A DNA stretch of 64,000 nt from Haemaphysalis longicornis (GCA_013339765.2 CM023448.1:20477295-20541294); one strand, 5' to 3'. Counted from the stretch's first letter, positions 1 to 11,169 are shown. Made by a program: numbers and translations. The notes: generated by a model from the sequence alone, not told the origin.

Positions 1-94
1 CCTACCATTTTGTGCCACAAACGCCCAGCAGGTTGCATGACCCGCTGGGATTTCGGGAACATTTACCCTTCACAGCGAAACTTTGCTTCCAACA

Positions 95-1362
95 CATTTG
101 AGTATTTGAGTATTTCAGTATTTGCTTTTTATTTCTTGGCAAAACCAAGGGGAGGCTGAGACTAAAGGGAAACGCGGCCTGACACAGGCCTCAGCCACTC
201 GTTTACAGGGTGCATAACAACACGTCTGTTCACAAATTTAAGCATACTTATAGAACAAGGCAAATTAATTACTACATTTCCTCTGTATTATACAAAGCAT
301 AGGTCTACAATTCACAGAAGGATCACAGTGCACACATAAACGAAGTAATTCGTGCGCATTACTTTCATCAGTTACACTACTATGTCACAAATACGTGTTA
401 ATGTATTTTTGTTTGTAATTGTTTTTAATATCTGCCTTTAGGGGAACATATCGACATATACTGCAAACCCTTAATTATATATCAGTATTGCAAGCCTTTT
501 GCTTAAGTAACACATATTTGAACTGTTTTTTAAACGTCAGTTCACTTGCGTCGAAGTTGAATTTTTCTCTAAATTTATTTATTATTTTAGTTGGCTGGTA
601 CAGGAAGGATTGCTAATCATAGTTTGTTCTTACTTTTGGAGTGTGCCGTATGGTATGCCTTAGTTGGTAGCCAGAAGATTTATTGTTAGGTTGATTGTGG
701 GTGTTTTGCAATAGAAAAATGGTGTGCAGAACCTTCATGTAATAGAGTTCGTCAACTCGAAGCATTGAATATTCAGTGAATAAAGAACCTGTCCTCAAAC
801 TTGCGTAACACCTATGATAATCTAAATATATGCGCAAAATTCTTTTTTGCAATACAATGAGGCTGTTATAATTAGATTTGGTTGTGGTCACCCACACCAA
901 AATCCCGTAGCATAGTTTCGAATAAATGAGAGCATTTTATAAGCTTTGTTTCAACCATAGTGGTATCAAAAGGCCGATTCTATAAATGATACCAATACTT
1001 TTAGAGAGTTCGGTGGACAGGTGAGCAATATACGTATTCCACGAAAGTTGTTGCTGAAACCAAACACCTAAGAAGTTCTGCTCTGTCACTCGGTTTAACT
1101 TGGTTTTGTTGAATATAAGTGGTATTTCTTTTTCGATATTTTTATTGTACTTCCTAAATATTATGTATGTTGTCTATGTTGGGTTACGTAGTAATTTATT
1201 ATTTAATAACCAATTTGATAATTGCTCCGAGTAAACATTTACCATTGACAGAAGTTTAATTCTTTTATCCCGTGTGAAGACCTGGGATACAGCTCCACTG
1301 GAAGAAATATTGTCAGAATGACAGAATTGGCGCAACGAACTTCTTTGATTGAGAACCATCAT
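95..1362 (-). mobile_element. CR1/Jockey-like LINE, 3' reverse transcriptase fragment
   Basis: Read on the minus strand this is the C-terminal part of a non-LTR retrotransposon polymerase. One frame runs from about 1282 to 613 with two stops. Its motifs in order are a segment ending ...NNKLLRNPT near 1174, QNFLGVWFQQQLSWNTYI near 1060 (the family's 'LGV..D..L.W..HI' thumb block), and SKLCYGILVW then VLQKRILRI near 905-830 (the family's 'Y...VWG....Nl..Lq..qkraiR' block). The stops are TAG near 1176 and TAA near 938. The 3' end lies near 95-140, where AAGAAATAAA is followed by a short (AAATACT)n-type repeat. The 5' half, with endonuclease and catalytic palm, is absent. This is a dead, 5'-truncated copy. 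The clade is inferred from motif style. Confidence 0.8.
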
Positions 1363-3603
1363 GGATCTATAGTCTTACTGACACAATGATATGCCACAAA
1401 CCACAACAGTTGTTATTCAAATATTCCCTAATGCCAGCCCCCAAGCTTATGAAGCCGCCGCTTATTTGTGCTCTTTCCACCGTCACAAACAATCCTTTTT
1501 GACACTCCTGCTCAGCAAGTCTCGGATCGCACCTATTACGGCGATAAGATCTCCTGGAAACATTTTTGGTGAAGGTGGGCAACCGAGTACCTTGCTGGTG
1601 TCGCCTAACTCCACCGAGTCAATCGGACAGACGGCGTATTACTCAAGGATCCTCTCAACTCTCTTCAAACCTGGAGACTGCCGGGCGTCGCGAAGTTCAC
1701 ATTCGACGCGACAGAAAGGTTACAACGTGTTGAATCAAACTCGCTGGTGGATTGAATTTACAGCGTTCCGTTAGGATGCGGTACACCTTGGGGGCAGCCT
1801 CCTGCGAACTCATATTTCCGTGCGTGGAAATTCTGTGGAGCCAGGTTGTTAAAACATTAGAGGAAAAAGAAGTGACACCAAATGGTGGCGCCTGGCCTGC
1901 TGTCCGTGCTTGGGGGTGTTGGGCAGGCTCTGCGTTTTTTCCGTATTCATGCTCTGTCATGGGCGCTGACTGACGGTGGTTTCCGAGAGCCTCAATAACG
2001 GTGCCTTTTCTTCTTGAAGTGCACCATCGTCTTGTCAGCAGTTGTGATTTAACGCGAGGGTTACACGACACGATACCGGACCACAGTTCCAGTAGACGTG
2101 TAGTCTTTGTTCTGAACACAGAACTAGGGGTTTGTCAATATGTACGGGTCTCTGAGACCATCGGGGGTTTGCTCTACACTTGGCCGAGAGTTTTGGGGCG
2201 GCACAGGCTGTAACTGTCTGTCCGCCCGCCACACACGACATGGTGCTGCCTCTGCTGCCTTGTTCAAACAGCATCTTCGACTTCTCGATGGCCAACGCTC
2301 TAGAACCTGGACTAACGCCGACCTCGCAAACATGGCTCAGCGGTGATCATCATGTCAACGACGACGTTTACCTTTTTCTGCGACTTGAACGGGCCTTAAC
2401 CTCTTTATCTTTGACCCCTGTGTTTCTTGTTGGAATCTGAGTTTTCCTTTCATCTGTCACAATAGTGGCGCTAAAAATGCAACTCATTCTCTTTATTTTC
2501 TCGAGTTTCAATCCTACGCACCGCACGACTGCAAGGCTAAACGATCTTCACACCACTCCAAGAAAACGAAGAGCCGACTACGAACAGAGAGATGAAGGCC
2601 AGGCTTGGAGAGGACTACCAGGCGGACTATATGTTCTAGGTGAGTCTGAGGGATCTTGACGGCTGTCATCAGAGCAAAGATCCCTGCTACATTGTAGCCG
2701 TTGTTATGTATTGTACAGAGGATACGTCTCTGCCAGCAGTGCCTTGACGAGGCCACACCCTGATTGTCACTACTTTCGACTGCAATTGCCACCTGTTCTT
2801 CACTGCCCGGTTCCCAGCTTTGTCAAGGAGATGCAGCCCTGATCAGCCGTCGACACTTATCGAAACTCCTTCGTCGCTCGCGCCCTCAAGTCCCTCGAAG
2901 GCGTCTCCCAGACACAAAGCACCGGTCTACTAGTATATATCACGAGACTCCTTAAACATTTCCCTCCTGTTTATTACTATTCGTCAATCCTTCCTTTATA
3001 TCAGTATCTTTTCCGTTGAACACTCGCTTCTGACTTTTCTTACAATTACATTTCCTGGGTAGCTCAAAAGGTTTTTGTTTAACATTTCTTTGTATCAAAA
3101 CTTTGTTCTGCTTTTTACTGCTGGCTTCAAATCTCGTACTTTGACGTGTACCAAATCGACCCTATTTACTAATACAGCTACAGCTACCTCTCACGTAGTT
3201 TTCGTAGCATTTTGGAAGGGTTTATCTAACGAAGCAAGGTAATAAAATGCAGGAAGCTCCTAGCCACGCCGATACAACCAGAAGCGTGTGCACGGGGATT
3301 TTCCCTTGTATATTTCTCAAAAAATAGTTTTCAGTCGGCTAAAATTGTAAGCGTTGCTAAGGAATCAGCGTGCAAAACCGCACATAGCTGTGGGTACAGT
3401 TTAGCAATACTGAAAATGTAAGACGAAATTGGTGATTCTCATGGAAATCGTGATCCTCACGGGGCAAAACCATTCCCTTCTAAATGTGCAAATGTCGCAA
3501 CAGAAGCGGTTTTTGGCAAGCTTTCGGTGTGCCTGCGAGAGGCGCTTTCGAATTCATACTGCGGAGTTATACTTCAAATAAAACTCAACTGAGTGAGCTG
3601 AAC
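1363..3603. other. Unassigned interval
   Basis: Several overlapping ORFs of 60-140 codons occur on both strands, none with a recognisable domain, signal peptide or splice context. From about 1400 to 2900 the composition is more GC-balanced than the AT-rich flanks, which suggests an old mobile element or decayed gene, but I cannot name it. Confidence 0.4.
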
Positions 3604-3607
3604 CACC

Positions 3608-3795
3608 TGTGGAAAATTATCATCGCCATGCTTCTCGGACGCACGAAGCTCGCACTCAGAGCTGGCTCTTGCGGCACGAGGCTCGCCCCTCGCGTAATCG
3701 AACGACGAACGCCCGTCCTGGGTGCCACGAAATAAACCCTCTGCTTCTGTTTGGAGAGCTTCATTTTTCGACTCTCGTCAAGCCTTGGCTCAACA
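3608..3795 (+). repeat. 5' LTR of BEL/Pao element
   Basis: This 188-bp LTR starts TGTGGAAAATTATCATCGCC and ends CTCAACA, giving TG...CA ends. The sequence CACGAAATAAA near 3728 could serve as a polyadenylation signal. Immediately downstream, TGGTGCCGACGACCCGGGA at about 3800-3818 is the likely tRNA primer-binding site. I did not match the tRNA. Confidence 0.82.
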
Positions 3796-3863
3796 TTTTT
3801 GGTGCCGACGACCCGGGACTTACAGCCGGGACCTGCCGAGAGCATCGAGGTGGCGGAGCCACC

Positions 3864-5851
3864 ATGGAGAAGCTCAAATTCAAGAGGACATCGAGGCGGG
3901 CGCAGAACACAAGGATCATCAACGAGGCAAGTGCCGCCATGGCCGATCCTTGTGCTATGGCCGACCAGCTAGCGTCGCTTTACGAGAGGCTCAAGGCTAA
4001 TAACGACGAGCTAAATAAGATCAACGAAGAGCTCGAAGCTCACATTCAGGATCAGGGAGCATTTGAGGCCGAATATGCGAGCGTGATCGAGTATCAAGAT
4101 AACGCGACACGCGTCCTCGCTGAGCTAAAAAGCAAGAGCAACCGCTTCTCCCATGCAGCTGCACCTATAACAGGACCCATAGCGAACGTCGCGCCCCAGT
4201 CGCTGCTACGACTTCGGAGAGAACCGGGCCAAGCTTACCGACGCTCGCCATCACTCCTTTTTATGGGGACCTGTGCCGATGGAATGAAGTTTGGGAGCAG
4301 TTCGACCACATGATACACAAGAATAGCGGCCTTTCAGTTTGCGAGAAATTCCACTACCTACGACTCTTTCTGAAAGGAGAGGCTGCTTCGGCAATCGGAG
4401 GTCTACCTACGACGGAGGCTTGCTACCAGGATGCTCTTGCAATGCTGAAGAAGGGTTTCGGTGATCGCACGCGACTCGAGCAAGAGTATTTTGCCAGGCT
4501 CCGAATGATCAACCCGATCAGGTCCTCAAGTGACACAAGTGGCCTTCGCAAGCTCAACGACCAGGTTTTGGTCAACATCCGTGGCCTCGAAACCCTCGGC
4601 GTGAAACAGTCCTACTTTTCGTCGATGCTCTCAGACATCCTGTTGCGAGCGCTTCCGCGCGAAATCGTGCTCCAGTACCACCGCACGCGCACTGCTGAAA
4701 CACCTACACCGCAAGCGGACGCACCTGAGGATTTCACGACAGACCTAGACCGTCTTCTGAAGTTCCTCAGCACCGAGCTGGAGAACCTTGAAAAGAGCGA
4801 TTTCAGGGGTCAGAGAGGACGAGACACCAGGCCTGAATATGAGGCAGAGAAAAGCATCCGCCCTAGAGACTCTAAGCCCACGTCGTGTGTTCTCTCCGGC
4901 ACTTCGGCGACGTCCGGTGAGGGGTGCGCATTCTGCAAGTCAGAAGGTCACATTACGGAGTCTTGTCCTGCGGATATACCTTCGGAAAAGAAGAAGCAAA
5001 TTTTGTCGAAGGAGATGCGATGCTTTCGCTGCACGCTAAAAGGACACCGAGCGCGTGACTGTCGCCGGAAGATTAACTGCAATGCCTGCGCCAGTAGACA
5101 TGCATCAAGCGTGTGCAGTCCGAGAAAAAGTAACGCACCGGATTTTTGTACTGAAAGAAGTCTGAACCCACGCACGACGGTCTGCGCATCAGTCGGAAAG
5201 AGGCCAGGAGTTGGAAATACAAGTAGATGCGTTCTCCTCCAAACTTTTCAAGCCTGCGCGGTGAGTGACAACGCCTGCCGCTACGTCAGAGGTATATTCG
5301 ACGGTGGCAGCCAGCGGACATTTGTGACCGAAGAACTTTGCGAGCACCTCAAATTTAAAAGCATTGGATTCGTCGATATTGCTCTGCACACGTTCGCCAA
5401 CGCCAATAGTCAACCGGCCGCAAGGCGCCGTATCGTCGAGCTTCGACTGAAATGCATATTTTCGGACACCGAAGTTGTCCTCAGCGCCATAGAAATACGC
5501 CACATCTGCCAGGACATTGCGGGCTCGACGATGGATTCGTCCTTCGTTCGGGCTTGCAAAACATCGGGAAAGGACATTGCTGATGAGCTGCTTCACCCTG
5601 ACGTCATCACTCGCGGTGGCATAAGCCTCCTCATTGGATCCGACCAGATGTGGACCATAATGTCTGGCGAATTGGTGAGGTCCGACGAAAACCAGGCTCT
5701 GATGGCCATAAACACGAAACTGGGATGGACGTTTCAAGGTAGCAGAGCAGAGGTGACAGCGAGAGCAAATACTTCGCGCACGATGGTATGCGTTTTTGAG
5801 GGCCGACGTAACCCAATGCGACGATATCCTCCGATCGTTTTGGGAAGTTGA
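3864..5851 (+). pseudogene. BEL/Pao gag and protease
   Basis: Translation most likely starts at ATG 3864 (MEKLKFKRTSRR). An acidic, coiled-coil-like stretch (LYERLKANNDELNKINEELE) follows. Near 4200 a frameshift separates this from the main ORF, which is open from the region before 4310 to 5851. That ORF has the BEL Gag core (KFHYLRLFLKGEAASAIGGL), then cysteine/histidine knuckles (CAFCKSEGHITESC, CFRCTLKGHRARDC, CNACASRHASSVC) at about 4926-5120. A retroviral-type aspartic protease follows, with the active-site block IFDGGSQRTFVTEE at about 5293-5340. BEL proteases usually read D-S-G-S, and here the second residue is glycine. Gag would coat element RNA and the protease would mature the polyprotein. 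The frameshift makes this copy inactive. Confidence 0.85.
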
Positions 5852-6845
5852 AAGCATAGGCATCTTGGACCCGGCGACTAATGGTACCTCACAGAGCGCA
5901 GCGTTAGAGCACCTCGAGAATGTGTCCTTGCGACATGGACGAAACGAAGTGGCGCTACCATGGAAAGCCCAAACGTCTAAACTTCCGAGCAAGCCGTTGT
6001 ATGTCGACGACCTTGTCAGGGGTGCAGACTCCGTAGAAGACGCGACAAGGCTGTTCTCAGAAGCACGCGGACTCATGAAGGCCACAGGCAAGACCTTCAG
6101 GAAAATGGACCTCAAACTCAGACGACTTAACGCAGCATTTGGAGCATGAAGATCGTGCTGTCTGGGAAGGAGTGGTCGTACTTCACGAGCCCGCGGTGAA
6201 AATGCTAGCACCGCTTGGGACCCTCATAGAGAAATGTTTCTGTTCCAGATGTATGATCCTCTAGCCTTCCCAAAAGCGAAGACTTACACTAGGCGATTCA
6301 TTCTCCAAGCGACCTCAAGGATATTTGATCCACTAGGTTTTCGACCGTACACCATGTTGGCAAGGCCGCTGTTTCAAAAACTTTGTCACCGAGGAATATG
6401 CTGGGACGAACAGCCGCCTCAAGATCTAAAGAATGAATGGGACCAGTGGGTACTCCAGCTCTCCATGGAGGAAATTGCGGTTACCCGACCGCCAATCGGA
6501 GAATATAAGTTTCTTAACAAACTGGAATTACACGTCTTTGGCAGTGCAAACCCGCAGGTGTTTGGAGCGGTGGTATACGTCGTCACGGAAAAATCCACAA
6601 AGTGTCGCCTGCTGATCTACAAGTTGCGTGTGGCGTCATCGAAGAAAATCACCTTACTACGTTTGGAAATTCCACGACCTGTATTCCGCTCAAGGCTGCG
6701 CAGCTACGTGAATGCTAGTTTCACGAACTCGGAGTTGTATATCAAAACAAGACATCCGAGGGAAAGAGACAAAAGCGCCAATAACTTTGTCCGCTCTCGT
6801 GAGAACAAGTTGCAAGATGGACCGAGGCAGAGATGTGTCCTTTGA
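5790..6845 (+). pseudogene. BEL/Pao pol remnant (RT and RNase H)
   Basis: A shifted frame continues with ESIGI...EVALPWK, the N-terminal landmark of BEL reverse transcriptase, followed almost at once by LYVDDLVRGADS, whose catalytic YVDD is encoded at 6000-6011. In intact elements these are separated by roughly 200 residues, so an internal deletion has removed the fingers and most of the palm. After another break near 6150, the frame at 6234-6845 has the thumb block TSRIFDPLGF and an RNase H-like block (LHVFGSANPQVFGAVVY; the family usually has an aspartate where this reads G/S). The coding sequence stops before the 3' LTR without an integrase domain. Confidence 0.82.
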
Positions 6846-6881
6846 ATTTCGCGCCTGGCCATTTTCTCGCGGCCCGGAATG

Positions 6882-7527
6882 TGTGGAAAATTATCATCGC
6901 CATGCTTCTTCGATGCATGAAGCTCGCGCTCAGAGCTCGCTGTTGCGGCACGAGGCTCGCCCCTCGCGGAATCGAACGACGAACGCCCGTCCTGGGTGCC
7001 ACGAAATAAACCATCTGCTTATCTTCATTTTAAGTGCAATGCACTTCTTAAGCGATCCTGAACCTGCGTCCACCGGCGATGTCCGCGCACGTGGAGATGG
7101 GCGCGCGCAGCCTGGCCGCTGACATAGCACATACCCACGTGGGGGATTGGCCAGGAATCTCCTCGTCTTCCTTGGCAACGGGGGGAGATGGGCGCGCGCT
7201 GCCTTGCCGCTGACATGGCACATACCCACGTGGGGGATTGGCCAAGAATCGGGCGTGAGAAGGGCTAATGCACCTGCTTAAAGGAGTACTGACACGAAAT
7301 TTCAAAGCTGAGATCCGCTCTAGCAATCAAGTACAACGACAACACAAATAGGTGTCTGTGAATAAATGCATCTTTCTTTCTTTGTAGTTGTGTGTGTGCG
7401 TGTGATCTCTCTTTCGCGAACATTACCGAACCGCGCAAATTCAACTCGTGCATTCGCACTTTCACATTCTTCCCCTCGGGGAAATGCGGGGAATTTTTTT
7501 CGACTCTCGCCAAGCCTTGGCTCAACA
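6882..7527 (+). repeat. 3' LTR of BEL/Pao element, split by an insertion
   Basis: The LTR resumes at 6882 with TGTGGAAAATTATCATCGCC and matches the 5' LTR to about 7031. It is then interrupted and picks up at about 7493 with TTTTTCGACTCTCGCCAAGC, ending CTCAACA at 7527. It is followed by CACC, matching the repeat before the 5' LTR. Confidence 0.85.
7032..7492 (+). mobile_element. Palindrome-ended element, copy 1 (nested in BEL LTR)
   Basis: This 461-bp unit recurs at 17736-18191. It begins with the palindrome AAGTGC-AAT-GCACTT followed by CTTAAGCG. Inside is an imperfect internal duplication (two blocks with CCCACGTGGGGGATTGGCCA, about 7090-7250). Near 7320-7360 is a short reading frame, KYNDNTNRC plus stop, which matches the end of the endonuclease gene of the relative at 17620-18977. 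The 3' end has GTGCATTCGCACTTT (7449-7463), then the hairpin TTCCCC-TC-GGGGAA (7470-7483), then ATGCGGGGA. It carries no complete gene, so it is a non-autonomous derivative. Confidence 0.78.
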
Positions 7528-7689
7528 CACCGTTTCCCTTTGCTTTATATTAGTATAGGACAACACACTAGCATGGGAACGCCAATGCAGTCAAAGGTCG
7601 CTGAATGTGAGTAATATGCCGCATAAGAACGTCTATTTTCTTCAGCGCCCTTAAAGGCAAATGACCCAATGTTGAAAAAATAAAAAAAT
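7528..7689. other. Spacer between BEL element and next small element
   Basis: This is AT-rich sequence without a gene. It ends in an A-rich run (GAAAAAATAAAAAAAT) that borders the palindrome-ended element at 7690. Confidence 0.4.
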
Positions 7690-8112
7690 TCCTCCGCATT
7701 TCCCCGAGGGGGAGAATGTGAAAGTGCGAATGCACGGTTGTCGGCCCGCTTGCGGCGCTTGCGCTCGGCCCCCGCAGCCCACCACCTCGCCGCCTTCTCT
7801 TCCATCTCTTCCATCGGGTTTGTAGTATCACGTGTACACCACGCAGTTATCAAGCCGCTATAACGCCGCTGAGTCGCCAACGCACGCCGCTGACGACGTA
7901 GTTTGAATGCGTTAAAGATATAAGGCGCGTCACTAACGCTGATATCACGTCGCGTCCGTGGCTTGGTCGGTAGAGCGTCGCGCTGCGGCCGCAAAGTCCG
8001 CGGATCGAAACCTGGCGCCGGATGCTGTTTCTTTATAGAGGAGCACTGCGGACGCCGACGCCGCCGCCGACGCCGGCGGTGGATGGTTTGGGGTCGCTTA
8101 TAAAGTGCACTT
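7690..8112 (-). mobile_element. Palindrome-ended element, tRNA-like variant A
   Basis: Read on the minus strand it has the same ends as copies 1 and 2. Its 5' end is AAGTGCACTT then TATAAGCGACCC (8112 downward), and its 3' end is GTGCATTCGCACTT (7735-7722), then CCCCCTCGGGGA and ATGCGGAGGA. The middle carries a tRNA-like block on the plus strand. A related tRNA-like variant lies at 63205-63664. It has no protein-coding content. Confidence 0.65.
7952..8018 (+). other. tRNA-like pol III promoter boxes in a small element
   Basis: TGGCTTGGTCGG (7959-7970) fits an A box and GGATCGAAACC (8002-8012) fits a B box. The cloverleaf stems do not pair well, so I read this as a SINE-type internal promoter, not a working tRNA gene. 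The same block recurs at 63398-63460. Confidence 0.6.
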
Positions 8113-8224
8113 AAAAGGCTAAATGGGTGTTAAGCCGACATCCGTGCGGGAAAGATATGACATGTGGCGAACTAGTTGTTGAGCGCAACAAGTCCCCAAA
8201 ATTCTTCCCGTTAAAACTACTCAC

Positions 8225-8468
8225 AGGGCTTCGACGGAAATGCCGTACTGCGTTTTGTACGAAGTCTTGGCCAACGCGTCGAAGCTCGAAATGCGGGTCG
8301 TGGGAGCTCCTATTATCGGTTCCGAGACGCCGTCGTAGTACAAGGCATCGTACAAAATGAACTCGCAGACGCCATCAGGGGGAGCCTTGACGGGGATCGT
8401 GTCACCTTGTACATGGTGCGCCGAAATAGTGCAGAACAAGGAAAACGTCGTGGGCCGGTCCGTAATCG
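8225..8468 (-). CDS. Internal exon of a host gene, secreted tick-protein-like
   Basis: An 80-codon open stretch on the minus strand sits between a strong acceptor (TTTCATGCAG before 8468) and a strong donor (CCT/GTGAGTAG at 8224). The 244-bp exon enters with two bases of a codon and leaves with two. The peptide has FSLFCTISAHH, then PPDGVCEFILYDALYYDG, then IGAPTTRISSFDALAKTSY. A Pro-x-Asp-Gly-x-Cys-(D/E) block before a 'YDxLY' motif is something I associate with an expanded, chitinase-like or otherwise uncharacterised secreted family in ticks; that link is from memory and weak. No frameshift or stop disturbs it, unlike everything around it. Neighbouring exons are not visible, and the downstream side is filled with mobile elements. 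Confidence 0.6.
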
Positions 8469-8499
8469 CTGCATGAAAGTGGTCAACGAACATGACGTG

Positions 8500-10262
8500 T
8501 TACAGTCCAGTTGTTAGATGGATGGCACTATTTACTGCATTCCTCACAAAATTAACCACATAAAAATGGTGAAACAAAAAGTGGGAGGCGTTGTTACCGT
8601 TTCTGCAGAGATAATCCTGCAAATACAAAAAGCGCTGGTTCCATAGTTTTGTATTTGGTATTTTGTCAAGTACACCTGACGATAGAAAAATGGTAGAAAG
8701 CAAATACACACGCCATGCATAAACGCTGGCCGGGTGGTTCAAAATCGGAGCAAGGATTAAACCTCCCTGGGCTGTCCACACTTGCCCGCGCGAAACGTTT
8801 TGTATGTGGGTAGGCAAGGTGGTCTCGTGACCAGTTTAGAATGCGACAAGACTTCGTTAATGTCCCGAATAAGCATTCAATATTGTATTCCTATGAAGCG
8901 AATTGCCATTTTTGTATTAGGATAATTTGTTTTGTGTCGAAGTAACTTATCCTAAACAACTGTCCTCTAAAGCACTACAAGCTTGAGTGCTCCAGTAATC
9001 TAGGTCCAATAAATATTGCGTGATTCTTCTGGGAGCTGATATATAGTGTCACACCAAATCCATGCAATTTTTTTCAGTCATCCTAACCCTAAATAATATG
9101 AAGGTTAACAAAGCGAATTTTGTAGAACAAATAGGCCCACATTTTGAAAACCAACCAGAAGGGTCCCACAAATTTGTCCCGCACAACTAGCTCAAATTCC
9201 AGCGAGGCAAACAAACGATTTCCGTAGCTTAGCAGTGGATGGGGCTCTGTGTAAATAAGCTTTGCAGATGTAATTGCCGGCATGGCGTCTACTTTCATGA
9301 TGAAATGGAGATGTAAAAATCCCCTCGGTCAATGTGTTAGCTCGTGTTAAACATACCTAGGTGTACTGTATTATTCCGCATCGCCAAAATTTTGGCGGAT
9401 TTTTTATGTCGCAACAAAAAACCTCAACAAGAAAATTTTGTTTAAAATTACTACTCATCACTAAACATCGGTGTATCCACACCGCTACTGCAAAACATAA
9501 AACCATAGCGTTACCCAACACAAAGCTGTTATTTCGAAATAGAATAAAATAAACAAAGCAGTTCCGCCGAAAGTGTAACATGTATCCAAGTCAAACAGCG
9601 CATTGATTCATTGGGAAGCGTGGCAAAAAGTGACTGCCTCTCTGGCAACTTAAACAAATTGTTTTATGTACTGATTCAGAGTTTTTTTGAGCATCCAAAA
9701 ATCTAATTTTGCCTTTTCACCACTATTTTAACACATTACAGCGGGAAACATTTGTTACAAAAGAGAACGCCCATGCCAAAACGCTTCAAATTTCCCGGTA
9801 ATCCTTTACGACCTCGGTAATGAGACTGAAAGGCAAAAATTAATGCCAAGATTCCAGCAGTCACACACACCTTAGGGCAAAAAGACTAAAAACACAGTAT
9901 AGAGCTAACGGTCACCGTGATACGAAAAATGACTCGAACGGATGAACTGAGTCACAGGCAATCACTGCCTGTAGCAGTGCATTCCAACCTTTTACTGTTC
10001 TTAAAAAAAAACAGTATTTGAAACTACTTCTCTGGCAATGACTGCAAAAAAACTGGTCCCCATTATTCCTTTTGACGGTGAGCGTGTTCCCTGGCGTTAA
10101 ATACGAGCGAGTGTTGGGCTCCAGGAAATCATTATTAACAATAAAAAAGACTTTCCATTTGGTTTTTTTTTTGGTGGGAAAGACGAGATATATGAAGTTG
10201 GCCTAGCATATCGCTAACCAAGTCAGTCCGTTTAAACTTCGACCGAAAGCCAACCCGTTTTA
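8500..10262. other. Unassigned AT-rich interval
   Basis: Short ORFs occur on the minus strand (8500-8817 and 9089-9298) without recognisable domains. They could include exons of the gene at 8225-8468, but I see no convincing pair of splice sites. A perfect 16-bp palindrome, CGCCAAAATTTTGGCG, lies at 9382-9397. Confidence 0.35.
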
Positions 10263-10760
10263 TTAATGGGTCGTGAAAGGCGTTTTCAGTCCGCTGTATG
10301 AACGAGCGCAATTGCTAGGATGGGTGGCTAGGCTGGGTGCCAAGTATGACTTTCATGCGTGCAGCGGAAAGCTCACACTTTCGTTGCAAAATCGGTCGCA
10401 CCTTTCCCACTCTTGCAGTGTGTTTAGACGCACTTACGGCCACGATCGAAAGTATAAGGACCAAACAAATGGCAGTTATAGTGTTTTCTCTTCATATAGC
10501 AGCCGCACAAACTTTTTAATGCATGCTAGATATTGTATAAGTACTGAAATAGTAAACACTCCTGCACATAGCACTCCGGGCTCCCATGCGGCAGAGAAAT
10601 AACTCAAAAATATTGCTTTTGGGGTTCGTGAATTTGTGCTTTCATGTGTACGTCATCTAATCTTCGCGCATCATGAAGCAAATATTCTGCTATTGGACGG
10701 GTTTTTTTCCTCGCATTGCCGGGGAAGCGTCGCCTCGTCAGTATCGGTGGCTTGGGATGG
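10263..10760 (+). mobile_element. Partial copy of the TTAA-type element seen at 38630-40374
   Basis: After TTAA at 10263-10266 the sequence GGGTCGTGAAAGGCGTTTT matches, with changes, the end of the 38630-40374 element read on its minus strand (AGGGGCCCTGAAAGGCG). Similarity continues through GCAGCGGAAAGCTCACACTTT (about 10361) and TCTGCTATTGGACGGG (about 10686). The distal part is not visible. A Gypsy element begins 60 bp further on. Confidence 0.65.
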
Positions 10761-10819
10761 CAGCCTTGGTTATTGATGCTTCCTTCATGATGCTTCCACG
10801 CTACCGTGTTTATCTATAT

Positions 10820-11057
10820 TGTCACGGGAAAAGTGAAACAGGAAAGTTTAATGGTGTAGGCACACCGGGAGAAGCGCACTAGGCCGCGATGCTGTAGCAC
10901 TGGCAAAACAGGCAGAACGCGTCTCGATCCTCTTCCTCGTCTTCCTTTCAGTCCTTTCACACAGGCGCTATGACGCATACCCCGATGGGGGGATTGTAAT
11001 AGGGAAGCCGCCGTGAGACATAGACTAATGGGCTCGCACTATTACAGCACTGCGGCA
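10820..11057 (-). repeat. 3' LTR of Gypsy element
   Basis: In element orientation it starts TGCCGCAGTGCTGTAATAGT and ends CCCGTGACA. It differs from the 5' LTR by scattered substitutions and small indels only. Confidence 0.9.
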
Positions 11058-11169
11058 TATCCCCCTCCCCTGAAAGGCATCGTCCCGATGCTTTACCAAC
11101 AGGTCCTCTTGACGGAAAAACAAGGGAAATGACAGTATTACGCAACACCATAGTTGTCCGAGGTTGAGT

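Larger units (their letters stand above)
3608..7527 (+). mobile_element. BEL/Pao LTR retrotransposon, defective
   Basis: The element is bounded by two copies of the same LTR and by the 4-bp direct repeat CACC (3604-3607 and 7528-7531), which I read as the target-site duplication. Inside, on the plus strand, are a BEL-type Gag, zinc knuckles, an aspartic protease and fragments of reverse transcriptase and RNase H. The order is typical of BEL/Pao. The palm of the reverse transcriptase is partly deleted and I find no integrase, so the copy cannot move by itself. At roughly 3.5 kb without its nested insert it is about half the usual 6-7 kb. The 3' LTR was later split by a 461-bp element (7032-7492). 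Confidence 0.88.

Noticed and set aside
1697..2119. 140-codon minus-strand ORF as a gene
   Set aside because: Overlapped by similar-sized frames on the other strand. No domain, splice or promoter evidence.
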